Source: Perognathus longimembris pacificus
Lineage: Eukaryota > Chordata > Mammalia > Rodentia > Heteromyidae
Direction: 5' to 3'
Assembly (NCBI RefSeq): GCF_023159225.1
Contig: NC_063170.1
Coordinates: 59,154,208-59,218,207, forward strand
DNA length: 64,000 nt
Every line of letters begins with the position of its first letter. Positions within the stretch are counted from its first letter, which is position 1. The notes below the pieces were generated by a model. The model did no database searches and was not told the origin of the DNA. It saw nothing but the letters and a program-made list of their open reading frames with translations. Positions 1-10,132 of the stretch are shown one piece after another. The position numbers and the translations under genes are program-made.

Positions 1-2479
1 TTTGCTCCCTGCCGGCCACACCTCAATCCAGTGCTACAGGGAGATAGAAAAGAGATGAAAATTCCCTGTATGTGGCAGTAACTAGAGAGGAGTCCCTGCA
101 CTGTACGGTGAGGATAAGGCAGCAACACCTCTCCTTAAATCCAGAATTTCACTGTGGTGTTGGAGGCCAGGCAAGGAATCATTTGCCAGACTCTTCCCCA
201 AGTTCAAAGGCAGCTCTTGGCTACCTTGCGGATATCCTTCCATCAACTCCCAACAGGTCTTCCCTTCCCCTCCCACACAAATTAAGGGTCATTCCACACA
301 CAGGAGATAACTCCCTCCATTTGTTTTTCCTGCCAACACCCTATAGGAAAGCAGGATGCAATGTAGAATCACAAGCGGTCATTTACAGATCATGGCATCT
401 CGCCACTCCGATGAGGACTTATTTTTCAAGAGCTTTGCATAAATGAATCATAATTTGATTAGATAGATTGGGAAAAGAACGAAAGAACTAACCAGTCGGG
501 AAAAAAAAGATATTTATTGAGTTTATTCTTAGAAAAAAAACACCTAAAACAATAATAAAACACAACTAAATACACTTCTACTACAAATCTATGGAATTTG
601 AGGTAAACAAAAGATTTACCAAACTGAGAGAGAACTTAAGCCATTGAGTGGTATTTCCTTTCCAATATGTCTACAAACTTAGCATTAAGGGAGGCTTTGA
701 AACCCCAAGCCCTTCAGGTTGAGAATTCCTTTCTGAGGCTTTCTGCTTTCACCTCACAAAGCCTCATTTACAAATAAACATGTTTCTAAATACATAATAC
801 ATCAGAACAAGAAGTAGGTGGAGGACAAAGAAAACTCACACCTGCGTATTAGAGGTAAAGTGTATGAGGCTTCTAATTTTGATTCTTTAACCAAAGCCAC
901 TTGGGTTGGAAATGCTAAACACATAGATTCAAAACTGAAAAATTACAGGTGTTGCTTCCTCCATACTGGCTATTTTCAGATAGGTTTCACTAATGACCTA
1001 AGTAGAAACATTACACATGAGAGACAAGGTAATAAAACTCTCCCCTCCCCAGATAAACCTTGAATACCTTCACAGTAGACCTACTAAACTCAGGACCAAA
1101 GAGTGATACTACCTAATGCCATCTGGAGATGGGCAGCCACGTTCAAATGCTTGTATGATTCTGTATAGGTTACCAAGCCAGCATGTCGGAATGTGGACCC
1201 AAGGCTCTCTCTTGTTTTCCGACATAATATCTGATGTCTATGGCTCTATTCTGCTCCATCCTCCCCTCCCTTTTAAAGATTGTCCACAACCCTATGTTAA
1301 TTTCAAAGACAAGCCAAGAATGGAATAAGGAAAGCTCTTATCTAAGTATCACAAAATTAAAATTTTTCTCCCAGGAAACGATATAATGACTTGGTCATTT
1401 GTTTCTTTAATGACAGGCAAGAACAAATAATTCTGGTGTTTGGGTTTGGTTTGGTTTGGCTTTCTTTTAAGACCTAATTATATACTAAGCAAGAAGTCAT
1501 TTTTCCCCTCCTGCCTACATTTTATGTTGTGGGCACTTCCATTTCATGTCCCTTGACACCTTTTCCAATAATCCATCTACTTGATATTGGAAAGCCTCAC
1601 ATGAATAAAACTTTATGGCACTACAGGCGTTTAGCCTTCCACTGACATTCCTGGCCTGTTCAATTCTGCAATTCAATCAAAATCAAATCTCAAAATCCTC
1701 TTGTCAGCCAGCACTGCTTTCATATGCCTGAGCCTTGTGTAAGGATAACTACATCCAATCTTCCCCCCAAGCAGTGCTTATATTGTTTTATTACAGTTCA
1801 ATGAGTGGAGTTCAAAATTACATGCAGCTGCCTACTACTGTGGTAGGGCTGGGTTACGCATGGACACAAGTATTGCCCACCAGGCCTGAAATCATTCACT
1901 TACTGGCCGTCCAGAAAGACTGTGAGCTCTTCTTTGTATGGAAGAACATCCTGTCTGCTAGATCTAAAGAGGGGGATGTTAACAGATCAGTCCCTTTATA
2001 AAAGGATTGTGAAAGCCCAATGAAATGCAACTCGAATACGCTCAATGTTAAGCATGTGGCTAGAGCACATAAAAGCAAAGATAAACCTCAACATGCCCTA
2101 CTTATGCTCAGAAAGCTTGTGAGGGAAGATAAAGAGATCCGAATAAAAGACATCTTAAAGAATTTTTATATGTGTTTTAAATGATGAAGCTTCATTTAAA
2201 TGGGCTTTTTAATACCCCCAATAATCCTTTCATTGAAACAAAAAGATAAAACACTGAGGCAATTAAATACAATTTAACCTGATGAACAATGCAGTAATTA
2301 AAACACCAGTAGTTTAGAAATGCTCTGATAAGCTAGTGAAAGGCAGAAGGTTGGGAAAAAATGGCTTTAGGAGGACACAGAGTTTGCAACACTGGGGACA
2401 AGTGGTCACCCACTATTTTTAGAACAATAAAAAAGTAAGTAGAACATGCTAGAACCCTAGATCAAGGCACAGGGGGTCT
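1..2479. other. Unique non-coding sequence, no SINE
   Basis: No SINE or recognised older repeat is visible. Reading frames are short and low in coding character. The only structure noted is a pair of minus-strand AATAAA motifs near 513-527, listed separately. Confidence 0.6.
501..527 (-). terminator. Candidate minus-strand polyadenylation signal
   Basis: Read on the minus strand there are two AATAAA hexamers (522-527, then 513-518), followed after about five bases by a run of eight T (501-508). AATAAA followed by a U-rich tract is the classic poly(A) arrangement. The 6 kb upstream on that strand is SINE-free and lacks a long frame, as a long 3' UTR would. No upstream coding exon was recognised, so this is weak. 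It could equally be chance in AT-rich DNA. Confidence 0.2.
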
Positions 2480-2691
2480 TGTTTGAGTCGTTGTTAAATT
2501 ACCCAAACATTCTTTAAAGAAAGATCTCATTGGGAGAACTGTTAAAGCTTCAAATAACAATATCATTGATAACTCCAGGCTAGCTCGGGGTTAGTAACTC
2601 TACAGGCAAAACAACAGCCTCCTAAGGGCACAGTGGTGCACGAGAAAACATTATACCTCCTTGTGGATCCCCACGAAGATGCCACACAGCC
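2480..2691. repeat. Unnamed 212-bp repeat, copy 1
   Basis: This segment recurs in direct orientation at 4861-5073 with roughly 90% identity by eye (about 20 differences, one indel). Both copies start TGTTTGAGT and end GCCACACAGCC. No poly(A) tail, Pol III boxes or reading frame are visible, and no clear target duplication flanks this copy. I do not recognise the family. Confidence 0.8.
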
Positions 2692-4827
2692 CTCAGCAGC
2701 AAAGGCTGGCATGAAAAGGGTAAAGATATAGTTATAGATATGTGTGTGTGTGTGTGTATACACAGCTGCAAAAAATTTGTTACCCTAGGAGGTCTCTAAA
2801 ACTTTGGGAGCACTCCCTTGCCCCACCAAGGGAGATGTACATCCATTTCTAATACACCACCCTGCTTCTTCTGAAACAATGTCATCAGATGAGCTCTGGA
2901 GGGAACAAGAAAGCTCACAGACAAAAACCAATTACACTCTATAGAAATTGGCCTCAAGTCTAAACACTCAAGAGTTTAAGTACAGAGTTAACCGTCACAC
3001 CAAGGGGGCAAATACAGAAGTCTTTGTTTTAAGTAGCTATGTTGATGGGTACAACTTGGAAGACTAAGAAATTCACTTGCAATAATGTCTTTTTTATTTT
3101 TTTAATAACATGGCATATTTATAAGTAAAAAAGAAAAAGACAGCAAGACAGATAGAAACCATTCAGAGAAAACACAATAGTGGATGTGTTTCTAGATATA
3201 CTTTCATCCTCTCTGGGATAAATGATGAGGTTCAGGCTTACTGACCCCAAATAGGCTGTTGTTATATTTTAATATCGGGGAGGGCTGAACTGCGAAGAAT
3301 GAGGTGCACATTTTTGACTGTGGACACTGCTTTGGTCAAGACCTGCCACTCTCGGATGGTCACGGAGCAGAAGTGCTTGCCCCCACCCCACCCCTTCCCC
3401 CAGGCAACCGCAGTGAAATGTGATTATTTGATAGCTTTTCAATTGCTGGGAAAATCAGCTGGTGCCTCCAAGAAATGGAAGTGCAGTCCACACACTGGCC
3501 TTTCTACCTTCCTTACCCTGTCCCAATGGATAAAATGAACAAACAAACCTCCAAGGAGCGTGAAGTCCAGTTATTAACACAGAGCCTACTCTGCTTTGTG
3601 GCATCTCTAAGAGAAAAAAAGAAGAAGAAAAAAAACAAACAGAAAATCAGACAACATGGCTCAAAGTCCTGACAACTGGCAGGAGAGGAAGAACACTGGA
3701 TTCCTGTAGAGAAAGTCTGTGCCATTCGCTGTCTACACTTCCCACTGAACCTTAAATCAGCTATGCAGCCCTCGTCACAGGAGTTTGAGCCCCCTGGAAT
3801 ACGTGCTACTTGAAGTCATCTAAGAAAATTCAGCAGTCTTATCCTATCCACTTCTAACTTCCTAAAGAAGGTCAATACAGCTAGACACGGCCTTATAAGG
3901 AACACCAAGACAAGCTAAACAGTCACTGAGTACAGCACAGGGGCCCCTTCCCCAAACCTTGTCCCTCCCAACGTGATTTCGTAATGCCTACCAGGCAAGA
4001 GGGACTGGTTGGAAACAGGCATCGAAGTATAGGTTTGAAGAGGATTTCAGCACAGAAGCGAGAAACACCCAGGGCTCATGGCCTCACAGAGCTCATTTAA
4101 CTCCCAAGTCTTCACAAATGAAACCACCCACACCCCCAGAGATCAGATGGAGAGTTGATGAGATGACCAATGTGATCTTTAGATCCCAATCTCCACGTAA
4201 GACATAACTGCTCCCCCTCTGGAACAGGATGGCACTGGGAGCTGAGCCCACTGGTCCCAGTCCATTTCCCAAGAGGCCAAGGGTAACGGGAACTCACAAA
4301 CACAAACCAAGTTCCAACACCAGCATCCCAATGGCCCCTGCCTTCCACACAAGGAAATACACCCTGTAAAGGAATCCCCTCACCCCTTTGCATGCCAACC
4401 AAGTTCTAAGACACTGAGCTTCGGATAGTGGCCGCAGAAAGCTCTGAGGGGCTCTGACTCAACCAGACCTAGAATGAATGACATGCCGTTCCCATCTTGT
4501 CTGCAGTCAAATCCTTACCAGTAGACAATTCCGAGTTCAGCAGCAAAATCCTGAGCTCTCATGAAGACTGCTCACTCCCCGACCACTCCTCCTGCAGGAT
4601 GCCCCTCTTACAAAGGGAAGAAGAGGAAGCAAGCAGCACCTCAGAGGACCACAGGGGCCCCTGAGTCCACCTCACTTCTGAGCATGTGCGCAGCTCTGTG
4701 AAAGACCTGCACTGGACTCATCACAAGGGTCTGTCATGGGATATCGATTTCTGGCCCCATCTCTGGTGCGCTGAGCCAGAATTGCCAACACCTGTGCTCC
4801 TTCCATCTACTTATTTTGAGAAACTTC
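2692..4827. other. Unique non-coding sequence between the two 213-bp copies
   Basis: It contains a (TG)9 microsatellite at 2741-2758 and an A-rich purine run at 3612-3636. No SINE, exon or RNA gene is recognisable. A minus-strand AATAAA lies near 3090-3100 in T-rich DNA. Confidence 0.55.
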
Positions 4828-4839
4828 TTCCCTTCAAAT

Positions 4840-5074
4840 GGCTATCTCCTCCAGGTTGAATGTTTGAGTAGTTGTTAAATTACCCAAGCATTCTTTAAGG
4901 AAAGATTTCCCTGGAAGGACAGTTAAAGCTTCAAATAACAGTATCATTGGTAACTCCAGGCTAGCTCTGGGTTAGTAACTCTACAGGCAAAACAACAGCC
5001 TCCTAAGGGCACAGTAGTGCAAGAGCAAACTTTATACCTCCTTGTGGAATCACCACAAAGGCGCCACACAGCCA
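4840..5074. repeat. Unnamed repeat, copy 2, with flanking 12-bp direct repeats
   Basis: The core 4861-5073 matches 2480-2691. The perfect 12-mer TTCCCTTCAAAT lies immediately on both sides (4828-4839 and 5075-5086), as expected for a target-site duplication made on insertion. The inserted unit would then be 4840-5074, with 21 bases at its left edge that copy 1 lacks. There is no poly(A) tail at either end, so it is not an ordinary LINE-mobilised SINE. Confidence 0.7.
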
Positions 5075-5086
5075 TTCCCTTCAAAT

Positions 5087-6541
5087 AGACATTCAAAATG
5101 AATAATATATTGTATACTTTGTGATTTGCAAAAACTCAGAGACATAGCTTTGTACATACCCCCAAAATGGAAAGGGCGGTGCTGTTCAGGAATTCTTAGG
5201 TATGATACACATCTCCACAGAGTCAGTTTTGAAAAAGGAAACGTATGCATTCTGAGTAACACATAGGCACAAACATGCTTTTGGTGCTAAACTCTTCGCA
5301 GAAAATGACAGAAGCCTCCCCCACCATCTTGAAATACAAGGCTCACATCCTCAAGTGAATCCCTGTGTACAGACCCCCCTCCCAACAAAACCAGCTCACT
5401 AAGAAAAAGGGCAGAGCTTTTCTTACATCTAATATTCACTTTGTCTGGGACCAAACCAAGTAATTTAATGAGCAGCAATAAATAACCCATTCCATGTTAG
5501 CTTTTGGTCATTAATACTCTTCCCTTTTAATTAAAGAAAACTTGAAAAGTAGCTCCCATGGGGGTCCTAAATAACTCACTTAAATGTTTAAGAAAAACAC
5601 TGCTTTTGATACAATCTGGACAAAGCCCATGATGAGAACCCTTTGGTCCATGGTGAATGGGAAGGAATTTCAAAGAATTAATTAATGGAAATATGAGAGA
5701 AAAAGAAGATGCACTTGCTTCTCACCCGTCATGATTTTAAAGGCCTAAATTTCCATTCTGGGGGTGCAAGCCCAATTGCTTTCTGTTAATAGGAAGAGTC
5801 AAAGGACTACACTTCCAAAAGTTTCAATCTCCTAGATTCAAAATACCTAGGAAAAAAAAAAAGCAAGGGGTATTACTTACAAATGGGTAGGAGATAGGAG
5901 CCACATACAAACTTAGGCCTCCTTTATCTGCTACTGTAGATCTGCAGGAATATGCAAGAATGGTTTAATAAACACCTCCATTTTACTTTTCAGTTCAAAG
6001 TGTTCTCTTTCATTCAATTAAGTTATTAAAACACGACTATAATTTGACTACATTAATAACACAATGAAGCAAGCCTTCAGGTAAAGTAACTTGGACAGAC
6101 AAAAGGTTTCCAAAAAGCACAGCCAAACACGGATGCCAGGCTGAGGGAAAGGAGTTAACAACACCTGTGGAAAGAACAGTTACCCTCTCTTTGATTACTG
6201 CAGTACTGGGGATGGGGAGGCAGAGCAATAGCCCTGTGGAACAAAGGTAAACGGTGCATATTGCAATACCAAATCCACACAGCCCAGCCGAGCTGGGCTT
6301 GCTTTACAGCAGACCGTGTGGGTAGCAGGCACAACAGAGAACGAGAAAGAGAGGGGAAGCATGCAAGTCTGGCAAAACAGGAAATTTGAGGAAACTATTT
6401 CTGAAATGTAAATAAGGTTTTCTGGTACTTTCATTATCACAGAGGCAAAGATGCTCCATGCAAAGGAACGTGCTGTGTTTTCTAGTCCTTCTGTAACCTC
6501 TCATTCATACTAAGGGACAATGGCATTTTACACAGAGTTAT

Positions 6542-6545
<4 letters not shown>
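5087..6545. other. Unique non-coding sequence
   Basis: No SINE, LINE or exon recognised. The sequence is moderately AT-rich with short chance frames only. Confidence 0.55.

Positions 6546-6580
<35 letters not shown>
6546..6580. repeat. (AC)n microsatellite
   Basis: About 17 uninterrupted AC dinucleotides. It is not attached to a recognisable SINE tail. Confidence 0.95.
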
Positions 6581-6584
<4 letters not shown>

Positions 6585-6791
6585 GATTACAAAAGATAGG
6601 TGTTCAAATCCCAACTCTTCGGTGTGCCAGCTTTGGGTGGCAGGACAGTGGGCATGTCCTATTTAGCATCATTTGTCTTTCCCAAAGGTACAGCTCCTAA
6701 TTACAGAGATACTGGGTCATAGCTAAACTGCACAGTGTCTAAAGCATGGTAAGCGCTATGTCTGCTTGAGATGTTTATTAAGAACAGAATG

Positions 6792-6906
6792 GTTAGGTGT
6801 GGTGGTGCATACCTATAATCCTAGCACTCAGGAAGATGAAGAAGGAGGGTCAAGAGTTCAAGGGTCAGCCTAGGCTATGTAGCGAGATCCTGTCTCAAAA
6901 AAAGGG
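6792..6906 (+). mobile_element. B1 SINE (7SL-derived monomer)
   Basis: It starts with a GGTGTGGTGGTGCATACC-type head, then the CTATAATCCTAGCACTCAG and GTCAGCCTAGGCTATGTAG blocks. It ends in GTCTCAAAAAAAG, an A-rich tail. This is the typical B1 order; divergence is moderate. Confidence 0.85.
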
Positions 6907-7000
6907 AGGAGGGAAGAAGAAGGAAAATACTATTCTCAAAATCCATGGATATCACTATTTTATGTTTAATAAATCTATGTTGACTAGTATTAGTGGCTCT

Positions 7001-7077
7001 ATCATCTGTCCACCCGTCTGTCCATCCATCCATCTATCTATCCACCTATTCATCTATCTATCCATCCATCCATCTGT
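7001..7077. repeat. (CATC)n/(CTAT)n microsatellite
   Basis: Interrupted tetranucleotide array of CATC, CTAT and CCAC units directly before the nested SINE cluster. Confidence 0.85.
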
Positions 7078-7130
7078 TATACCAGTCCTGGGGACTGAAC
7101 TGAGGGCCTGAGCACTGTTCCTGAGCTTTT

Positions 7131-7343
7131 TTTTTTTTTTTTTTTTTTTTTGGCCAGTCCTGGGCCTTGGACTCAGGGCCTGAGCACTGTCCCTGGCTTC
7201 TTCCCGCTCAAGGCTAGCACTCTGCCACTTGAGCCACAGCGCCGCTTCTGGCCGTTTTCTGTATATGTGGTGCTGGGGAATCGAACCTAGGGCCTCGTGT
7301 ATCCGAGGCAGGCACTCTTGCCACTAGGCTATATCCCCAGCCC
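7131..7343 (-). mobile_element. tRNA/ID-headed dimeric SINE (IDL-type), young copy
   Basis: On the minus strand it begins at 7343 with GGGCTGGGGATATAGCCTAG. It has a B-box-like GGTTCGATTCCCC, the shared ID-like 3' module, and an A tail seen as the T run 7127-7151. The direct repeat GTTCCTGAGCTTTT (7117-7130 and 7344-7357) is its target duplication. Sequence is close to the copies at 30682 and 54620. Confidence 0.9.
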
Positions 7344-7353
7344 GTTCCTGAGC

Positions 7354-7357
<4 letters not shown>

Positions 7358-7384
<27 letters not shown>

Positions 7385-8012
7385 ATTTTTTATTTTTTTT
7401 CTCAAATTTTTATTATCACACTGATGTACAGAGAGGTTACAGTATCATACGTTGGGCATTGGATACATTTCTTGTACTCTTTGTTGCCTTGTCCCTCATG
7501 CCCCCCTCCCTCCCCCCTTTCTCTCCCCCACCCCAGGTGTTCAGTTCACTTACACCAAACAGTTTTGCAAGTATTGCTTTTGTAGTTATTTCTCTTTTTT
7601 TACCCTGTGTCTCTCAAATTTGGTATTCCCTTTGAATTTCCTACTTCCAATACCAGTAAACACGGTTTCCAATATACTCAGATAAGATTACAGAGATAGT
7701 GTAGGTACAACCATAGGAAGGTGATACAAGAACATCATCAATAATAGAAACTACACATACACATAGGACGTTGAAAGTAGTTAGAACTGTGATATATCAC
7801 TTGTTTCCATAACATGGAGTTCATTTCACTTAGCATCATCTTATGTGTTCGTAAGGGTATAGCTATTGGGCCTTGTGATGCTCTGCTATGGCTTGCCTAA
7901 ACCTGTACTAATTATTCCCAATAAGGGAGGCCATAGAGTCCATGTTTCTTTGGGTCTGGCTCACTTCACTTAGTATAACTTTTTCCAAGTCCTTCCATTT
8001 CCTTACAAATGC
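7358..8012 (-). mobile_element. L1 LINE 3' end, 5'-truncated
   Basis: On the minus strand it contains the typical L1 3'-terminal stretch (AAGTGAAGTGAGCCAGACCC-like, near 7950-7980), a GTAACCTCTCTGTACATCA block near 7425-7445, and an A-rich tail (T-rich 7358-7400 on the given strand). Target duplication GTTCCTGAGCTTTTT lies at 7344-7357 and 8013-8027. No intact reading frame is present. Confidence 0.8.
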
Positions 8013-8474
8013 GTTCCTGAGCTTTTTGACTCAAGGCTAGCACTCTACCACTGGAGCCACATCACTTCCAACTTTTTGCTCATTAATTGGAAAACAGTCT
8101 CATGAACTTTCCTGCCAGGCTAGCTTTGCACCATAATCCTCAGATCTCAGCCTCCGGAGTAGCTAAGGATTACAGACATGAGCCACTGACACCCACTTGT
8201 GGCTTCATTTTTTCTTTTTCAGTGTATTTGCAGGTTATTATTTCACAAAATGCTCGTCTCAGAAAGACCATCATGGCAACTTCTCTCAGACATGTGTGCC
8301 CTTTCCCCTCGGAAAAAGCTGAATGTACAACTTGGGTTCTCAAAGTGGGCCAGAAAGATGGGGGTTGGAGAGTAGTGGCCGGATATGGGGCCACTCAAGG
8401 CAGAGTTTGCTCACCTGTACATCGCTGCCAGTTATGAAACGTCTTTGCTAATGCTCACCATAGACGCTGTTTTC

Positions 8475-8712
8475 TATGAGTGCTGGTACTGGGTTGAGTT
8501 CTCGGCCTCAGGCTCTTGCTTAGTCTTTTTTTTTTTTTTTGCTTAAGTTTTGTGCTGTGCCATTTCAGCCACAGCTTTACCTCCAGGTTTTTGCTGGCTA
8601 ATTGGAGATAAAAGTCTCCTGGAACTGGCTGGCCAAGCTGGCTCTGTACCATAACCTACATATCTCAGCTTCTACACAGCTAATTACAGGCACGAGCTAC
8701 CAGCACCTAGTT
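8475..8712 (-). mobile_element. B1-headed dimeric SINE
   Basis: Reverse-strand copy with a diverged ID-like 3' module, the CTAATTGGAGATAAAAGTCTC linker (TTATCTCCAATTA sense), and a B1-like head ending at about 8712. An internal T run at 8526-8540 interrupts the 3' module. Confidence 0.75.
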
Positions 8713-8907
8713 CACACACACACAAAAAATATCCAGAAATTAGGGTGATAATTATACTATACATTATAACAGACTTACACCTTAATATAATTTTAGAAAT
8801 GTTTAAATCCAATAAAAGCCAAAAATGACACGTTAGTATACTGAACATATTGGGTTCAAGACAACTCAAACCAGGGCCACACATGAGCAATTTTAAAGAA
8901 TATCTAT

Positions 8908-9155
8908 GCAGCTGGCTGCTCTTGGCTCCTGGCTGCAATCCCAGATACTCAGGAGGCTGAGGTCTGAGAACTGAAGTTCAAAGCCAACCCATGCAGGAAA
9001 ATATATGAGGTTTTTAAACTTCAATTTAGCATCAAAAGAGCTGGAAATGGAACTCTGATTCAAGTAGTAGAACACTAGCCTTGAGCAAACAAAAAAAAAA
9101 TCTCAGAGACAGCCTGTAGGCTGTGAGTTCAAATCCCTGAGCTAGCACAAAAAAA
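8908..9155 (+). mobile_element. B1-headed dimeric SINE
   Basis: Head with GCAATCCCAGATACTCAGGA and GGCTGAGGTCTGAG, then a GAGCTGGAAATGGA-type module and GAACACTAGCCTTGAGC. It ends with an A-rich tail. Old and diverged. Confidence 0.8.
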
Positions 9156-10075
9156 GAGAGGAAGACAATATGTATGAGGGTTAAACTACCCTGTTATACT
9201 GCAATCTTGTCATCAACCGAAGAGGCCCATTGTGTTGACAAAACCAAACCTCTTCTCTCTTTTTGCTGGGGACTGGATGAAATATCCCCAGGAATCACAG
9301 CCAAGAACCCAACTCAGCCTCTCCACCACAAATCGAGAGCATCTTTATTAAAGTGAAGGGCAGGATCCCAAGTGTGAAGAGGCCAGGGGCTGCTAACTCA
9401 GAATTCCAGTGCTCTTGCAGGCTCTAGGATAGAGCAGGCTTTAGTGTACTCCGTCTCACATTTCAGCAATTGAGCTCTCCCGGGCACACAAATAGTAGGG
9501 GAAATGGCTCAACCACTGAGTAAAAATATGCAGTTTGTCTGACATGCTCAGCCGAGGCAATCAAAAGCGATGCCTGCGAGATGTATTTTTATTGGTGTTT
9601 ATCAGTAGGTCTGTTTGCCACAAGTCTTACCCATTCCTTCTCCCCGCTTTCTTCTTTTCAGCAAAGCAAGCCTTGGTTCTCAGGCCCCTCCGTGGGCACA
9701 AGATTGGGACAATGGTGCCGCAGGTTCCTTGTGGCACGTCCCAGTCAGAATTGGCCAGGACTCCGGCACCTGGCGCCAATTTCAAGAAAATGAGAGTTCA
9801 GCCCTTTCTTCTCTCTGCATTTTCGTAATCTTGGAGAGACCACAACAGCTCCAGAGAGCAGCTCCCCTACCAGTCAGATATTTACACTAAACCTTGACTA
9901 AAAGGCTTGCTGTTACAATGCAATCTCTCAGATACAAGATTACTTCACTTCTGAGCCCCATCAAGCTATAGAATACTCCAACACGCACAAACATCGTCCC
10001 TCCACAAAGATGGAGCCAGAATATTTTCATGGGCTTATCTGAATGGAATGCCAACATTTTTGTTTAATGCAATGC

Positions 10076-10080
<5 letters not shown>
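9156..10080. other. Unique non-coding sequence with a weak exon-like patch
   Basis: No SINE. At 9640-9661 a long pyrimidine tract ends in CAG, followed by about 140 bases of higher GC and CpG (9662-9800) open in more than one frame. No protein family is recognised, so no CDS is called. Confidence 0.45.

Positions 10081-10129
<49 letters not shown>
10081..10129. repeat. (AG)n microsatellite
   Basis: About 24 perfect AG units, a homopurine tract able to form triplex DNA. A serine/leucine-rich chance frame across it is not a gene. Confidence 0.97.

Positions 10130-10132
<3 letters not shown>

Larger units (their letters stand above)
7079..8196 (-). mobile_element. B1-headed dimeric SINE, split by two later insertions
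   Basis: The 3' module (7079-7116, reverse of the CAGGCCCTGAGTTCA-type tail) and the rest of the element (8028-8196, ID-like module then B1-like head) are separated by 0.9 kb. The break lies in the motif GTTCCTGAGCTTTTT, now present three times (7117, 7344 and 8013). Rejoining at that motif restores the usual module order, so the element predates the inserted SINE and L1. Confidence 0.8.

Noticed and set aside
7001..7077. Regularly spaced repeats considered as a CRISPR-like array
   Set aside because: Tetranucleotide microsatellite in a mammalian genome, with no spacers.
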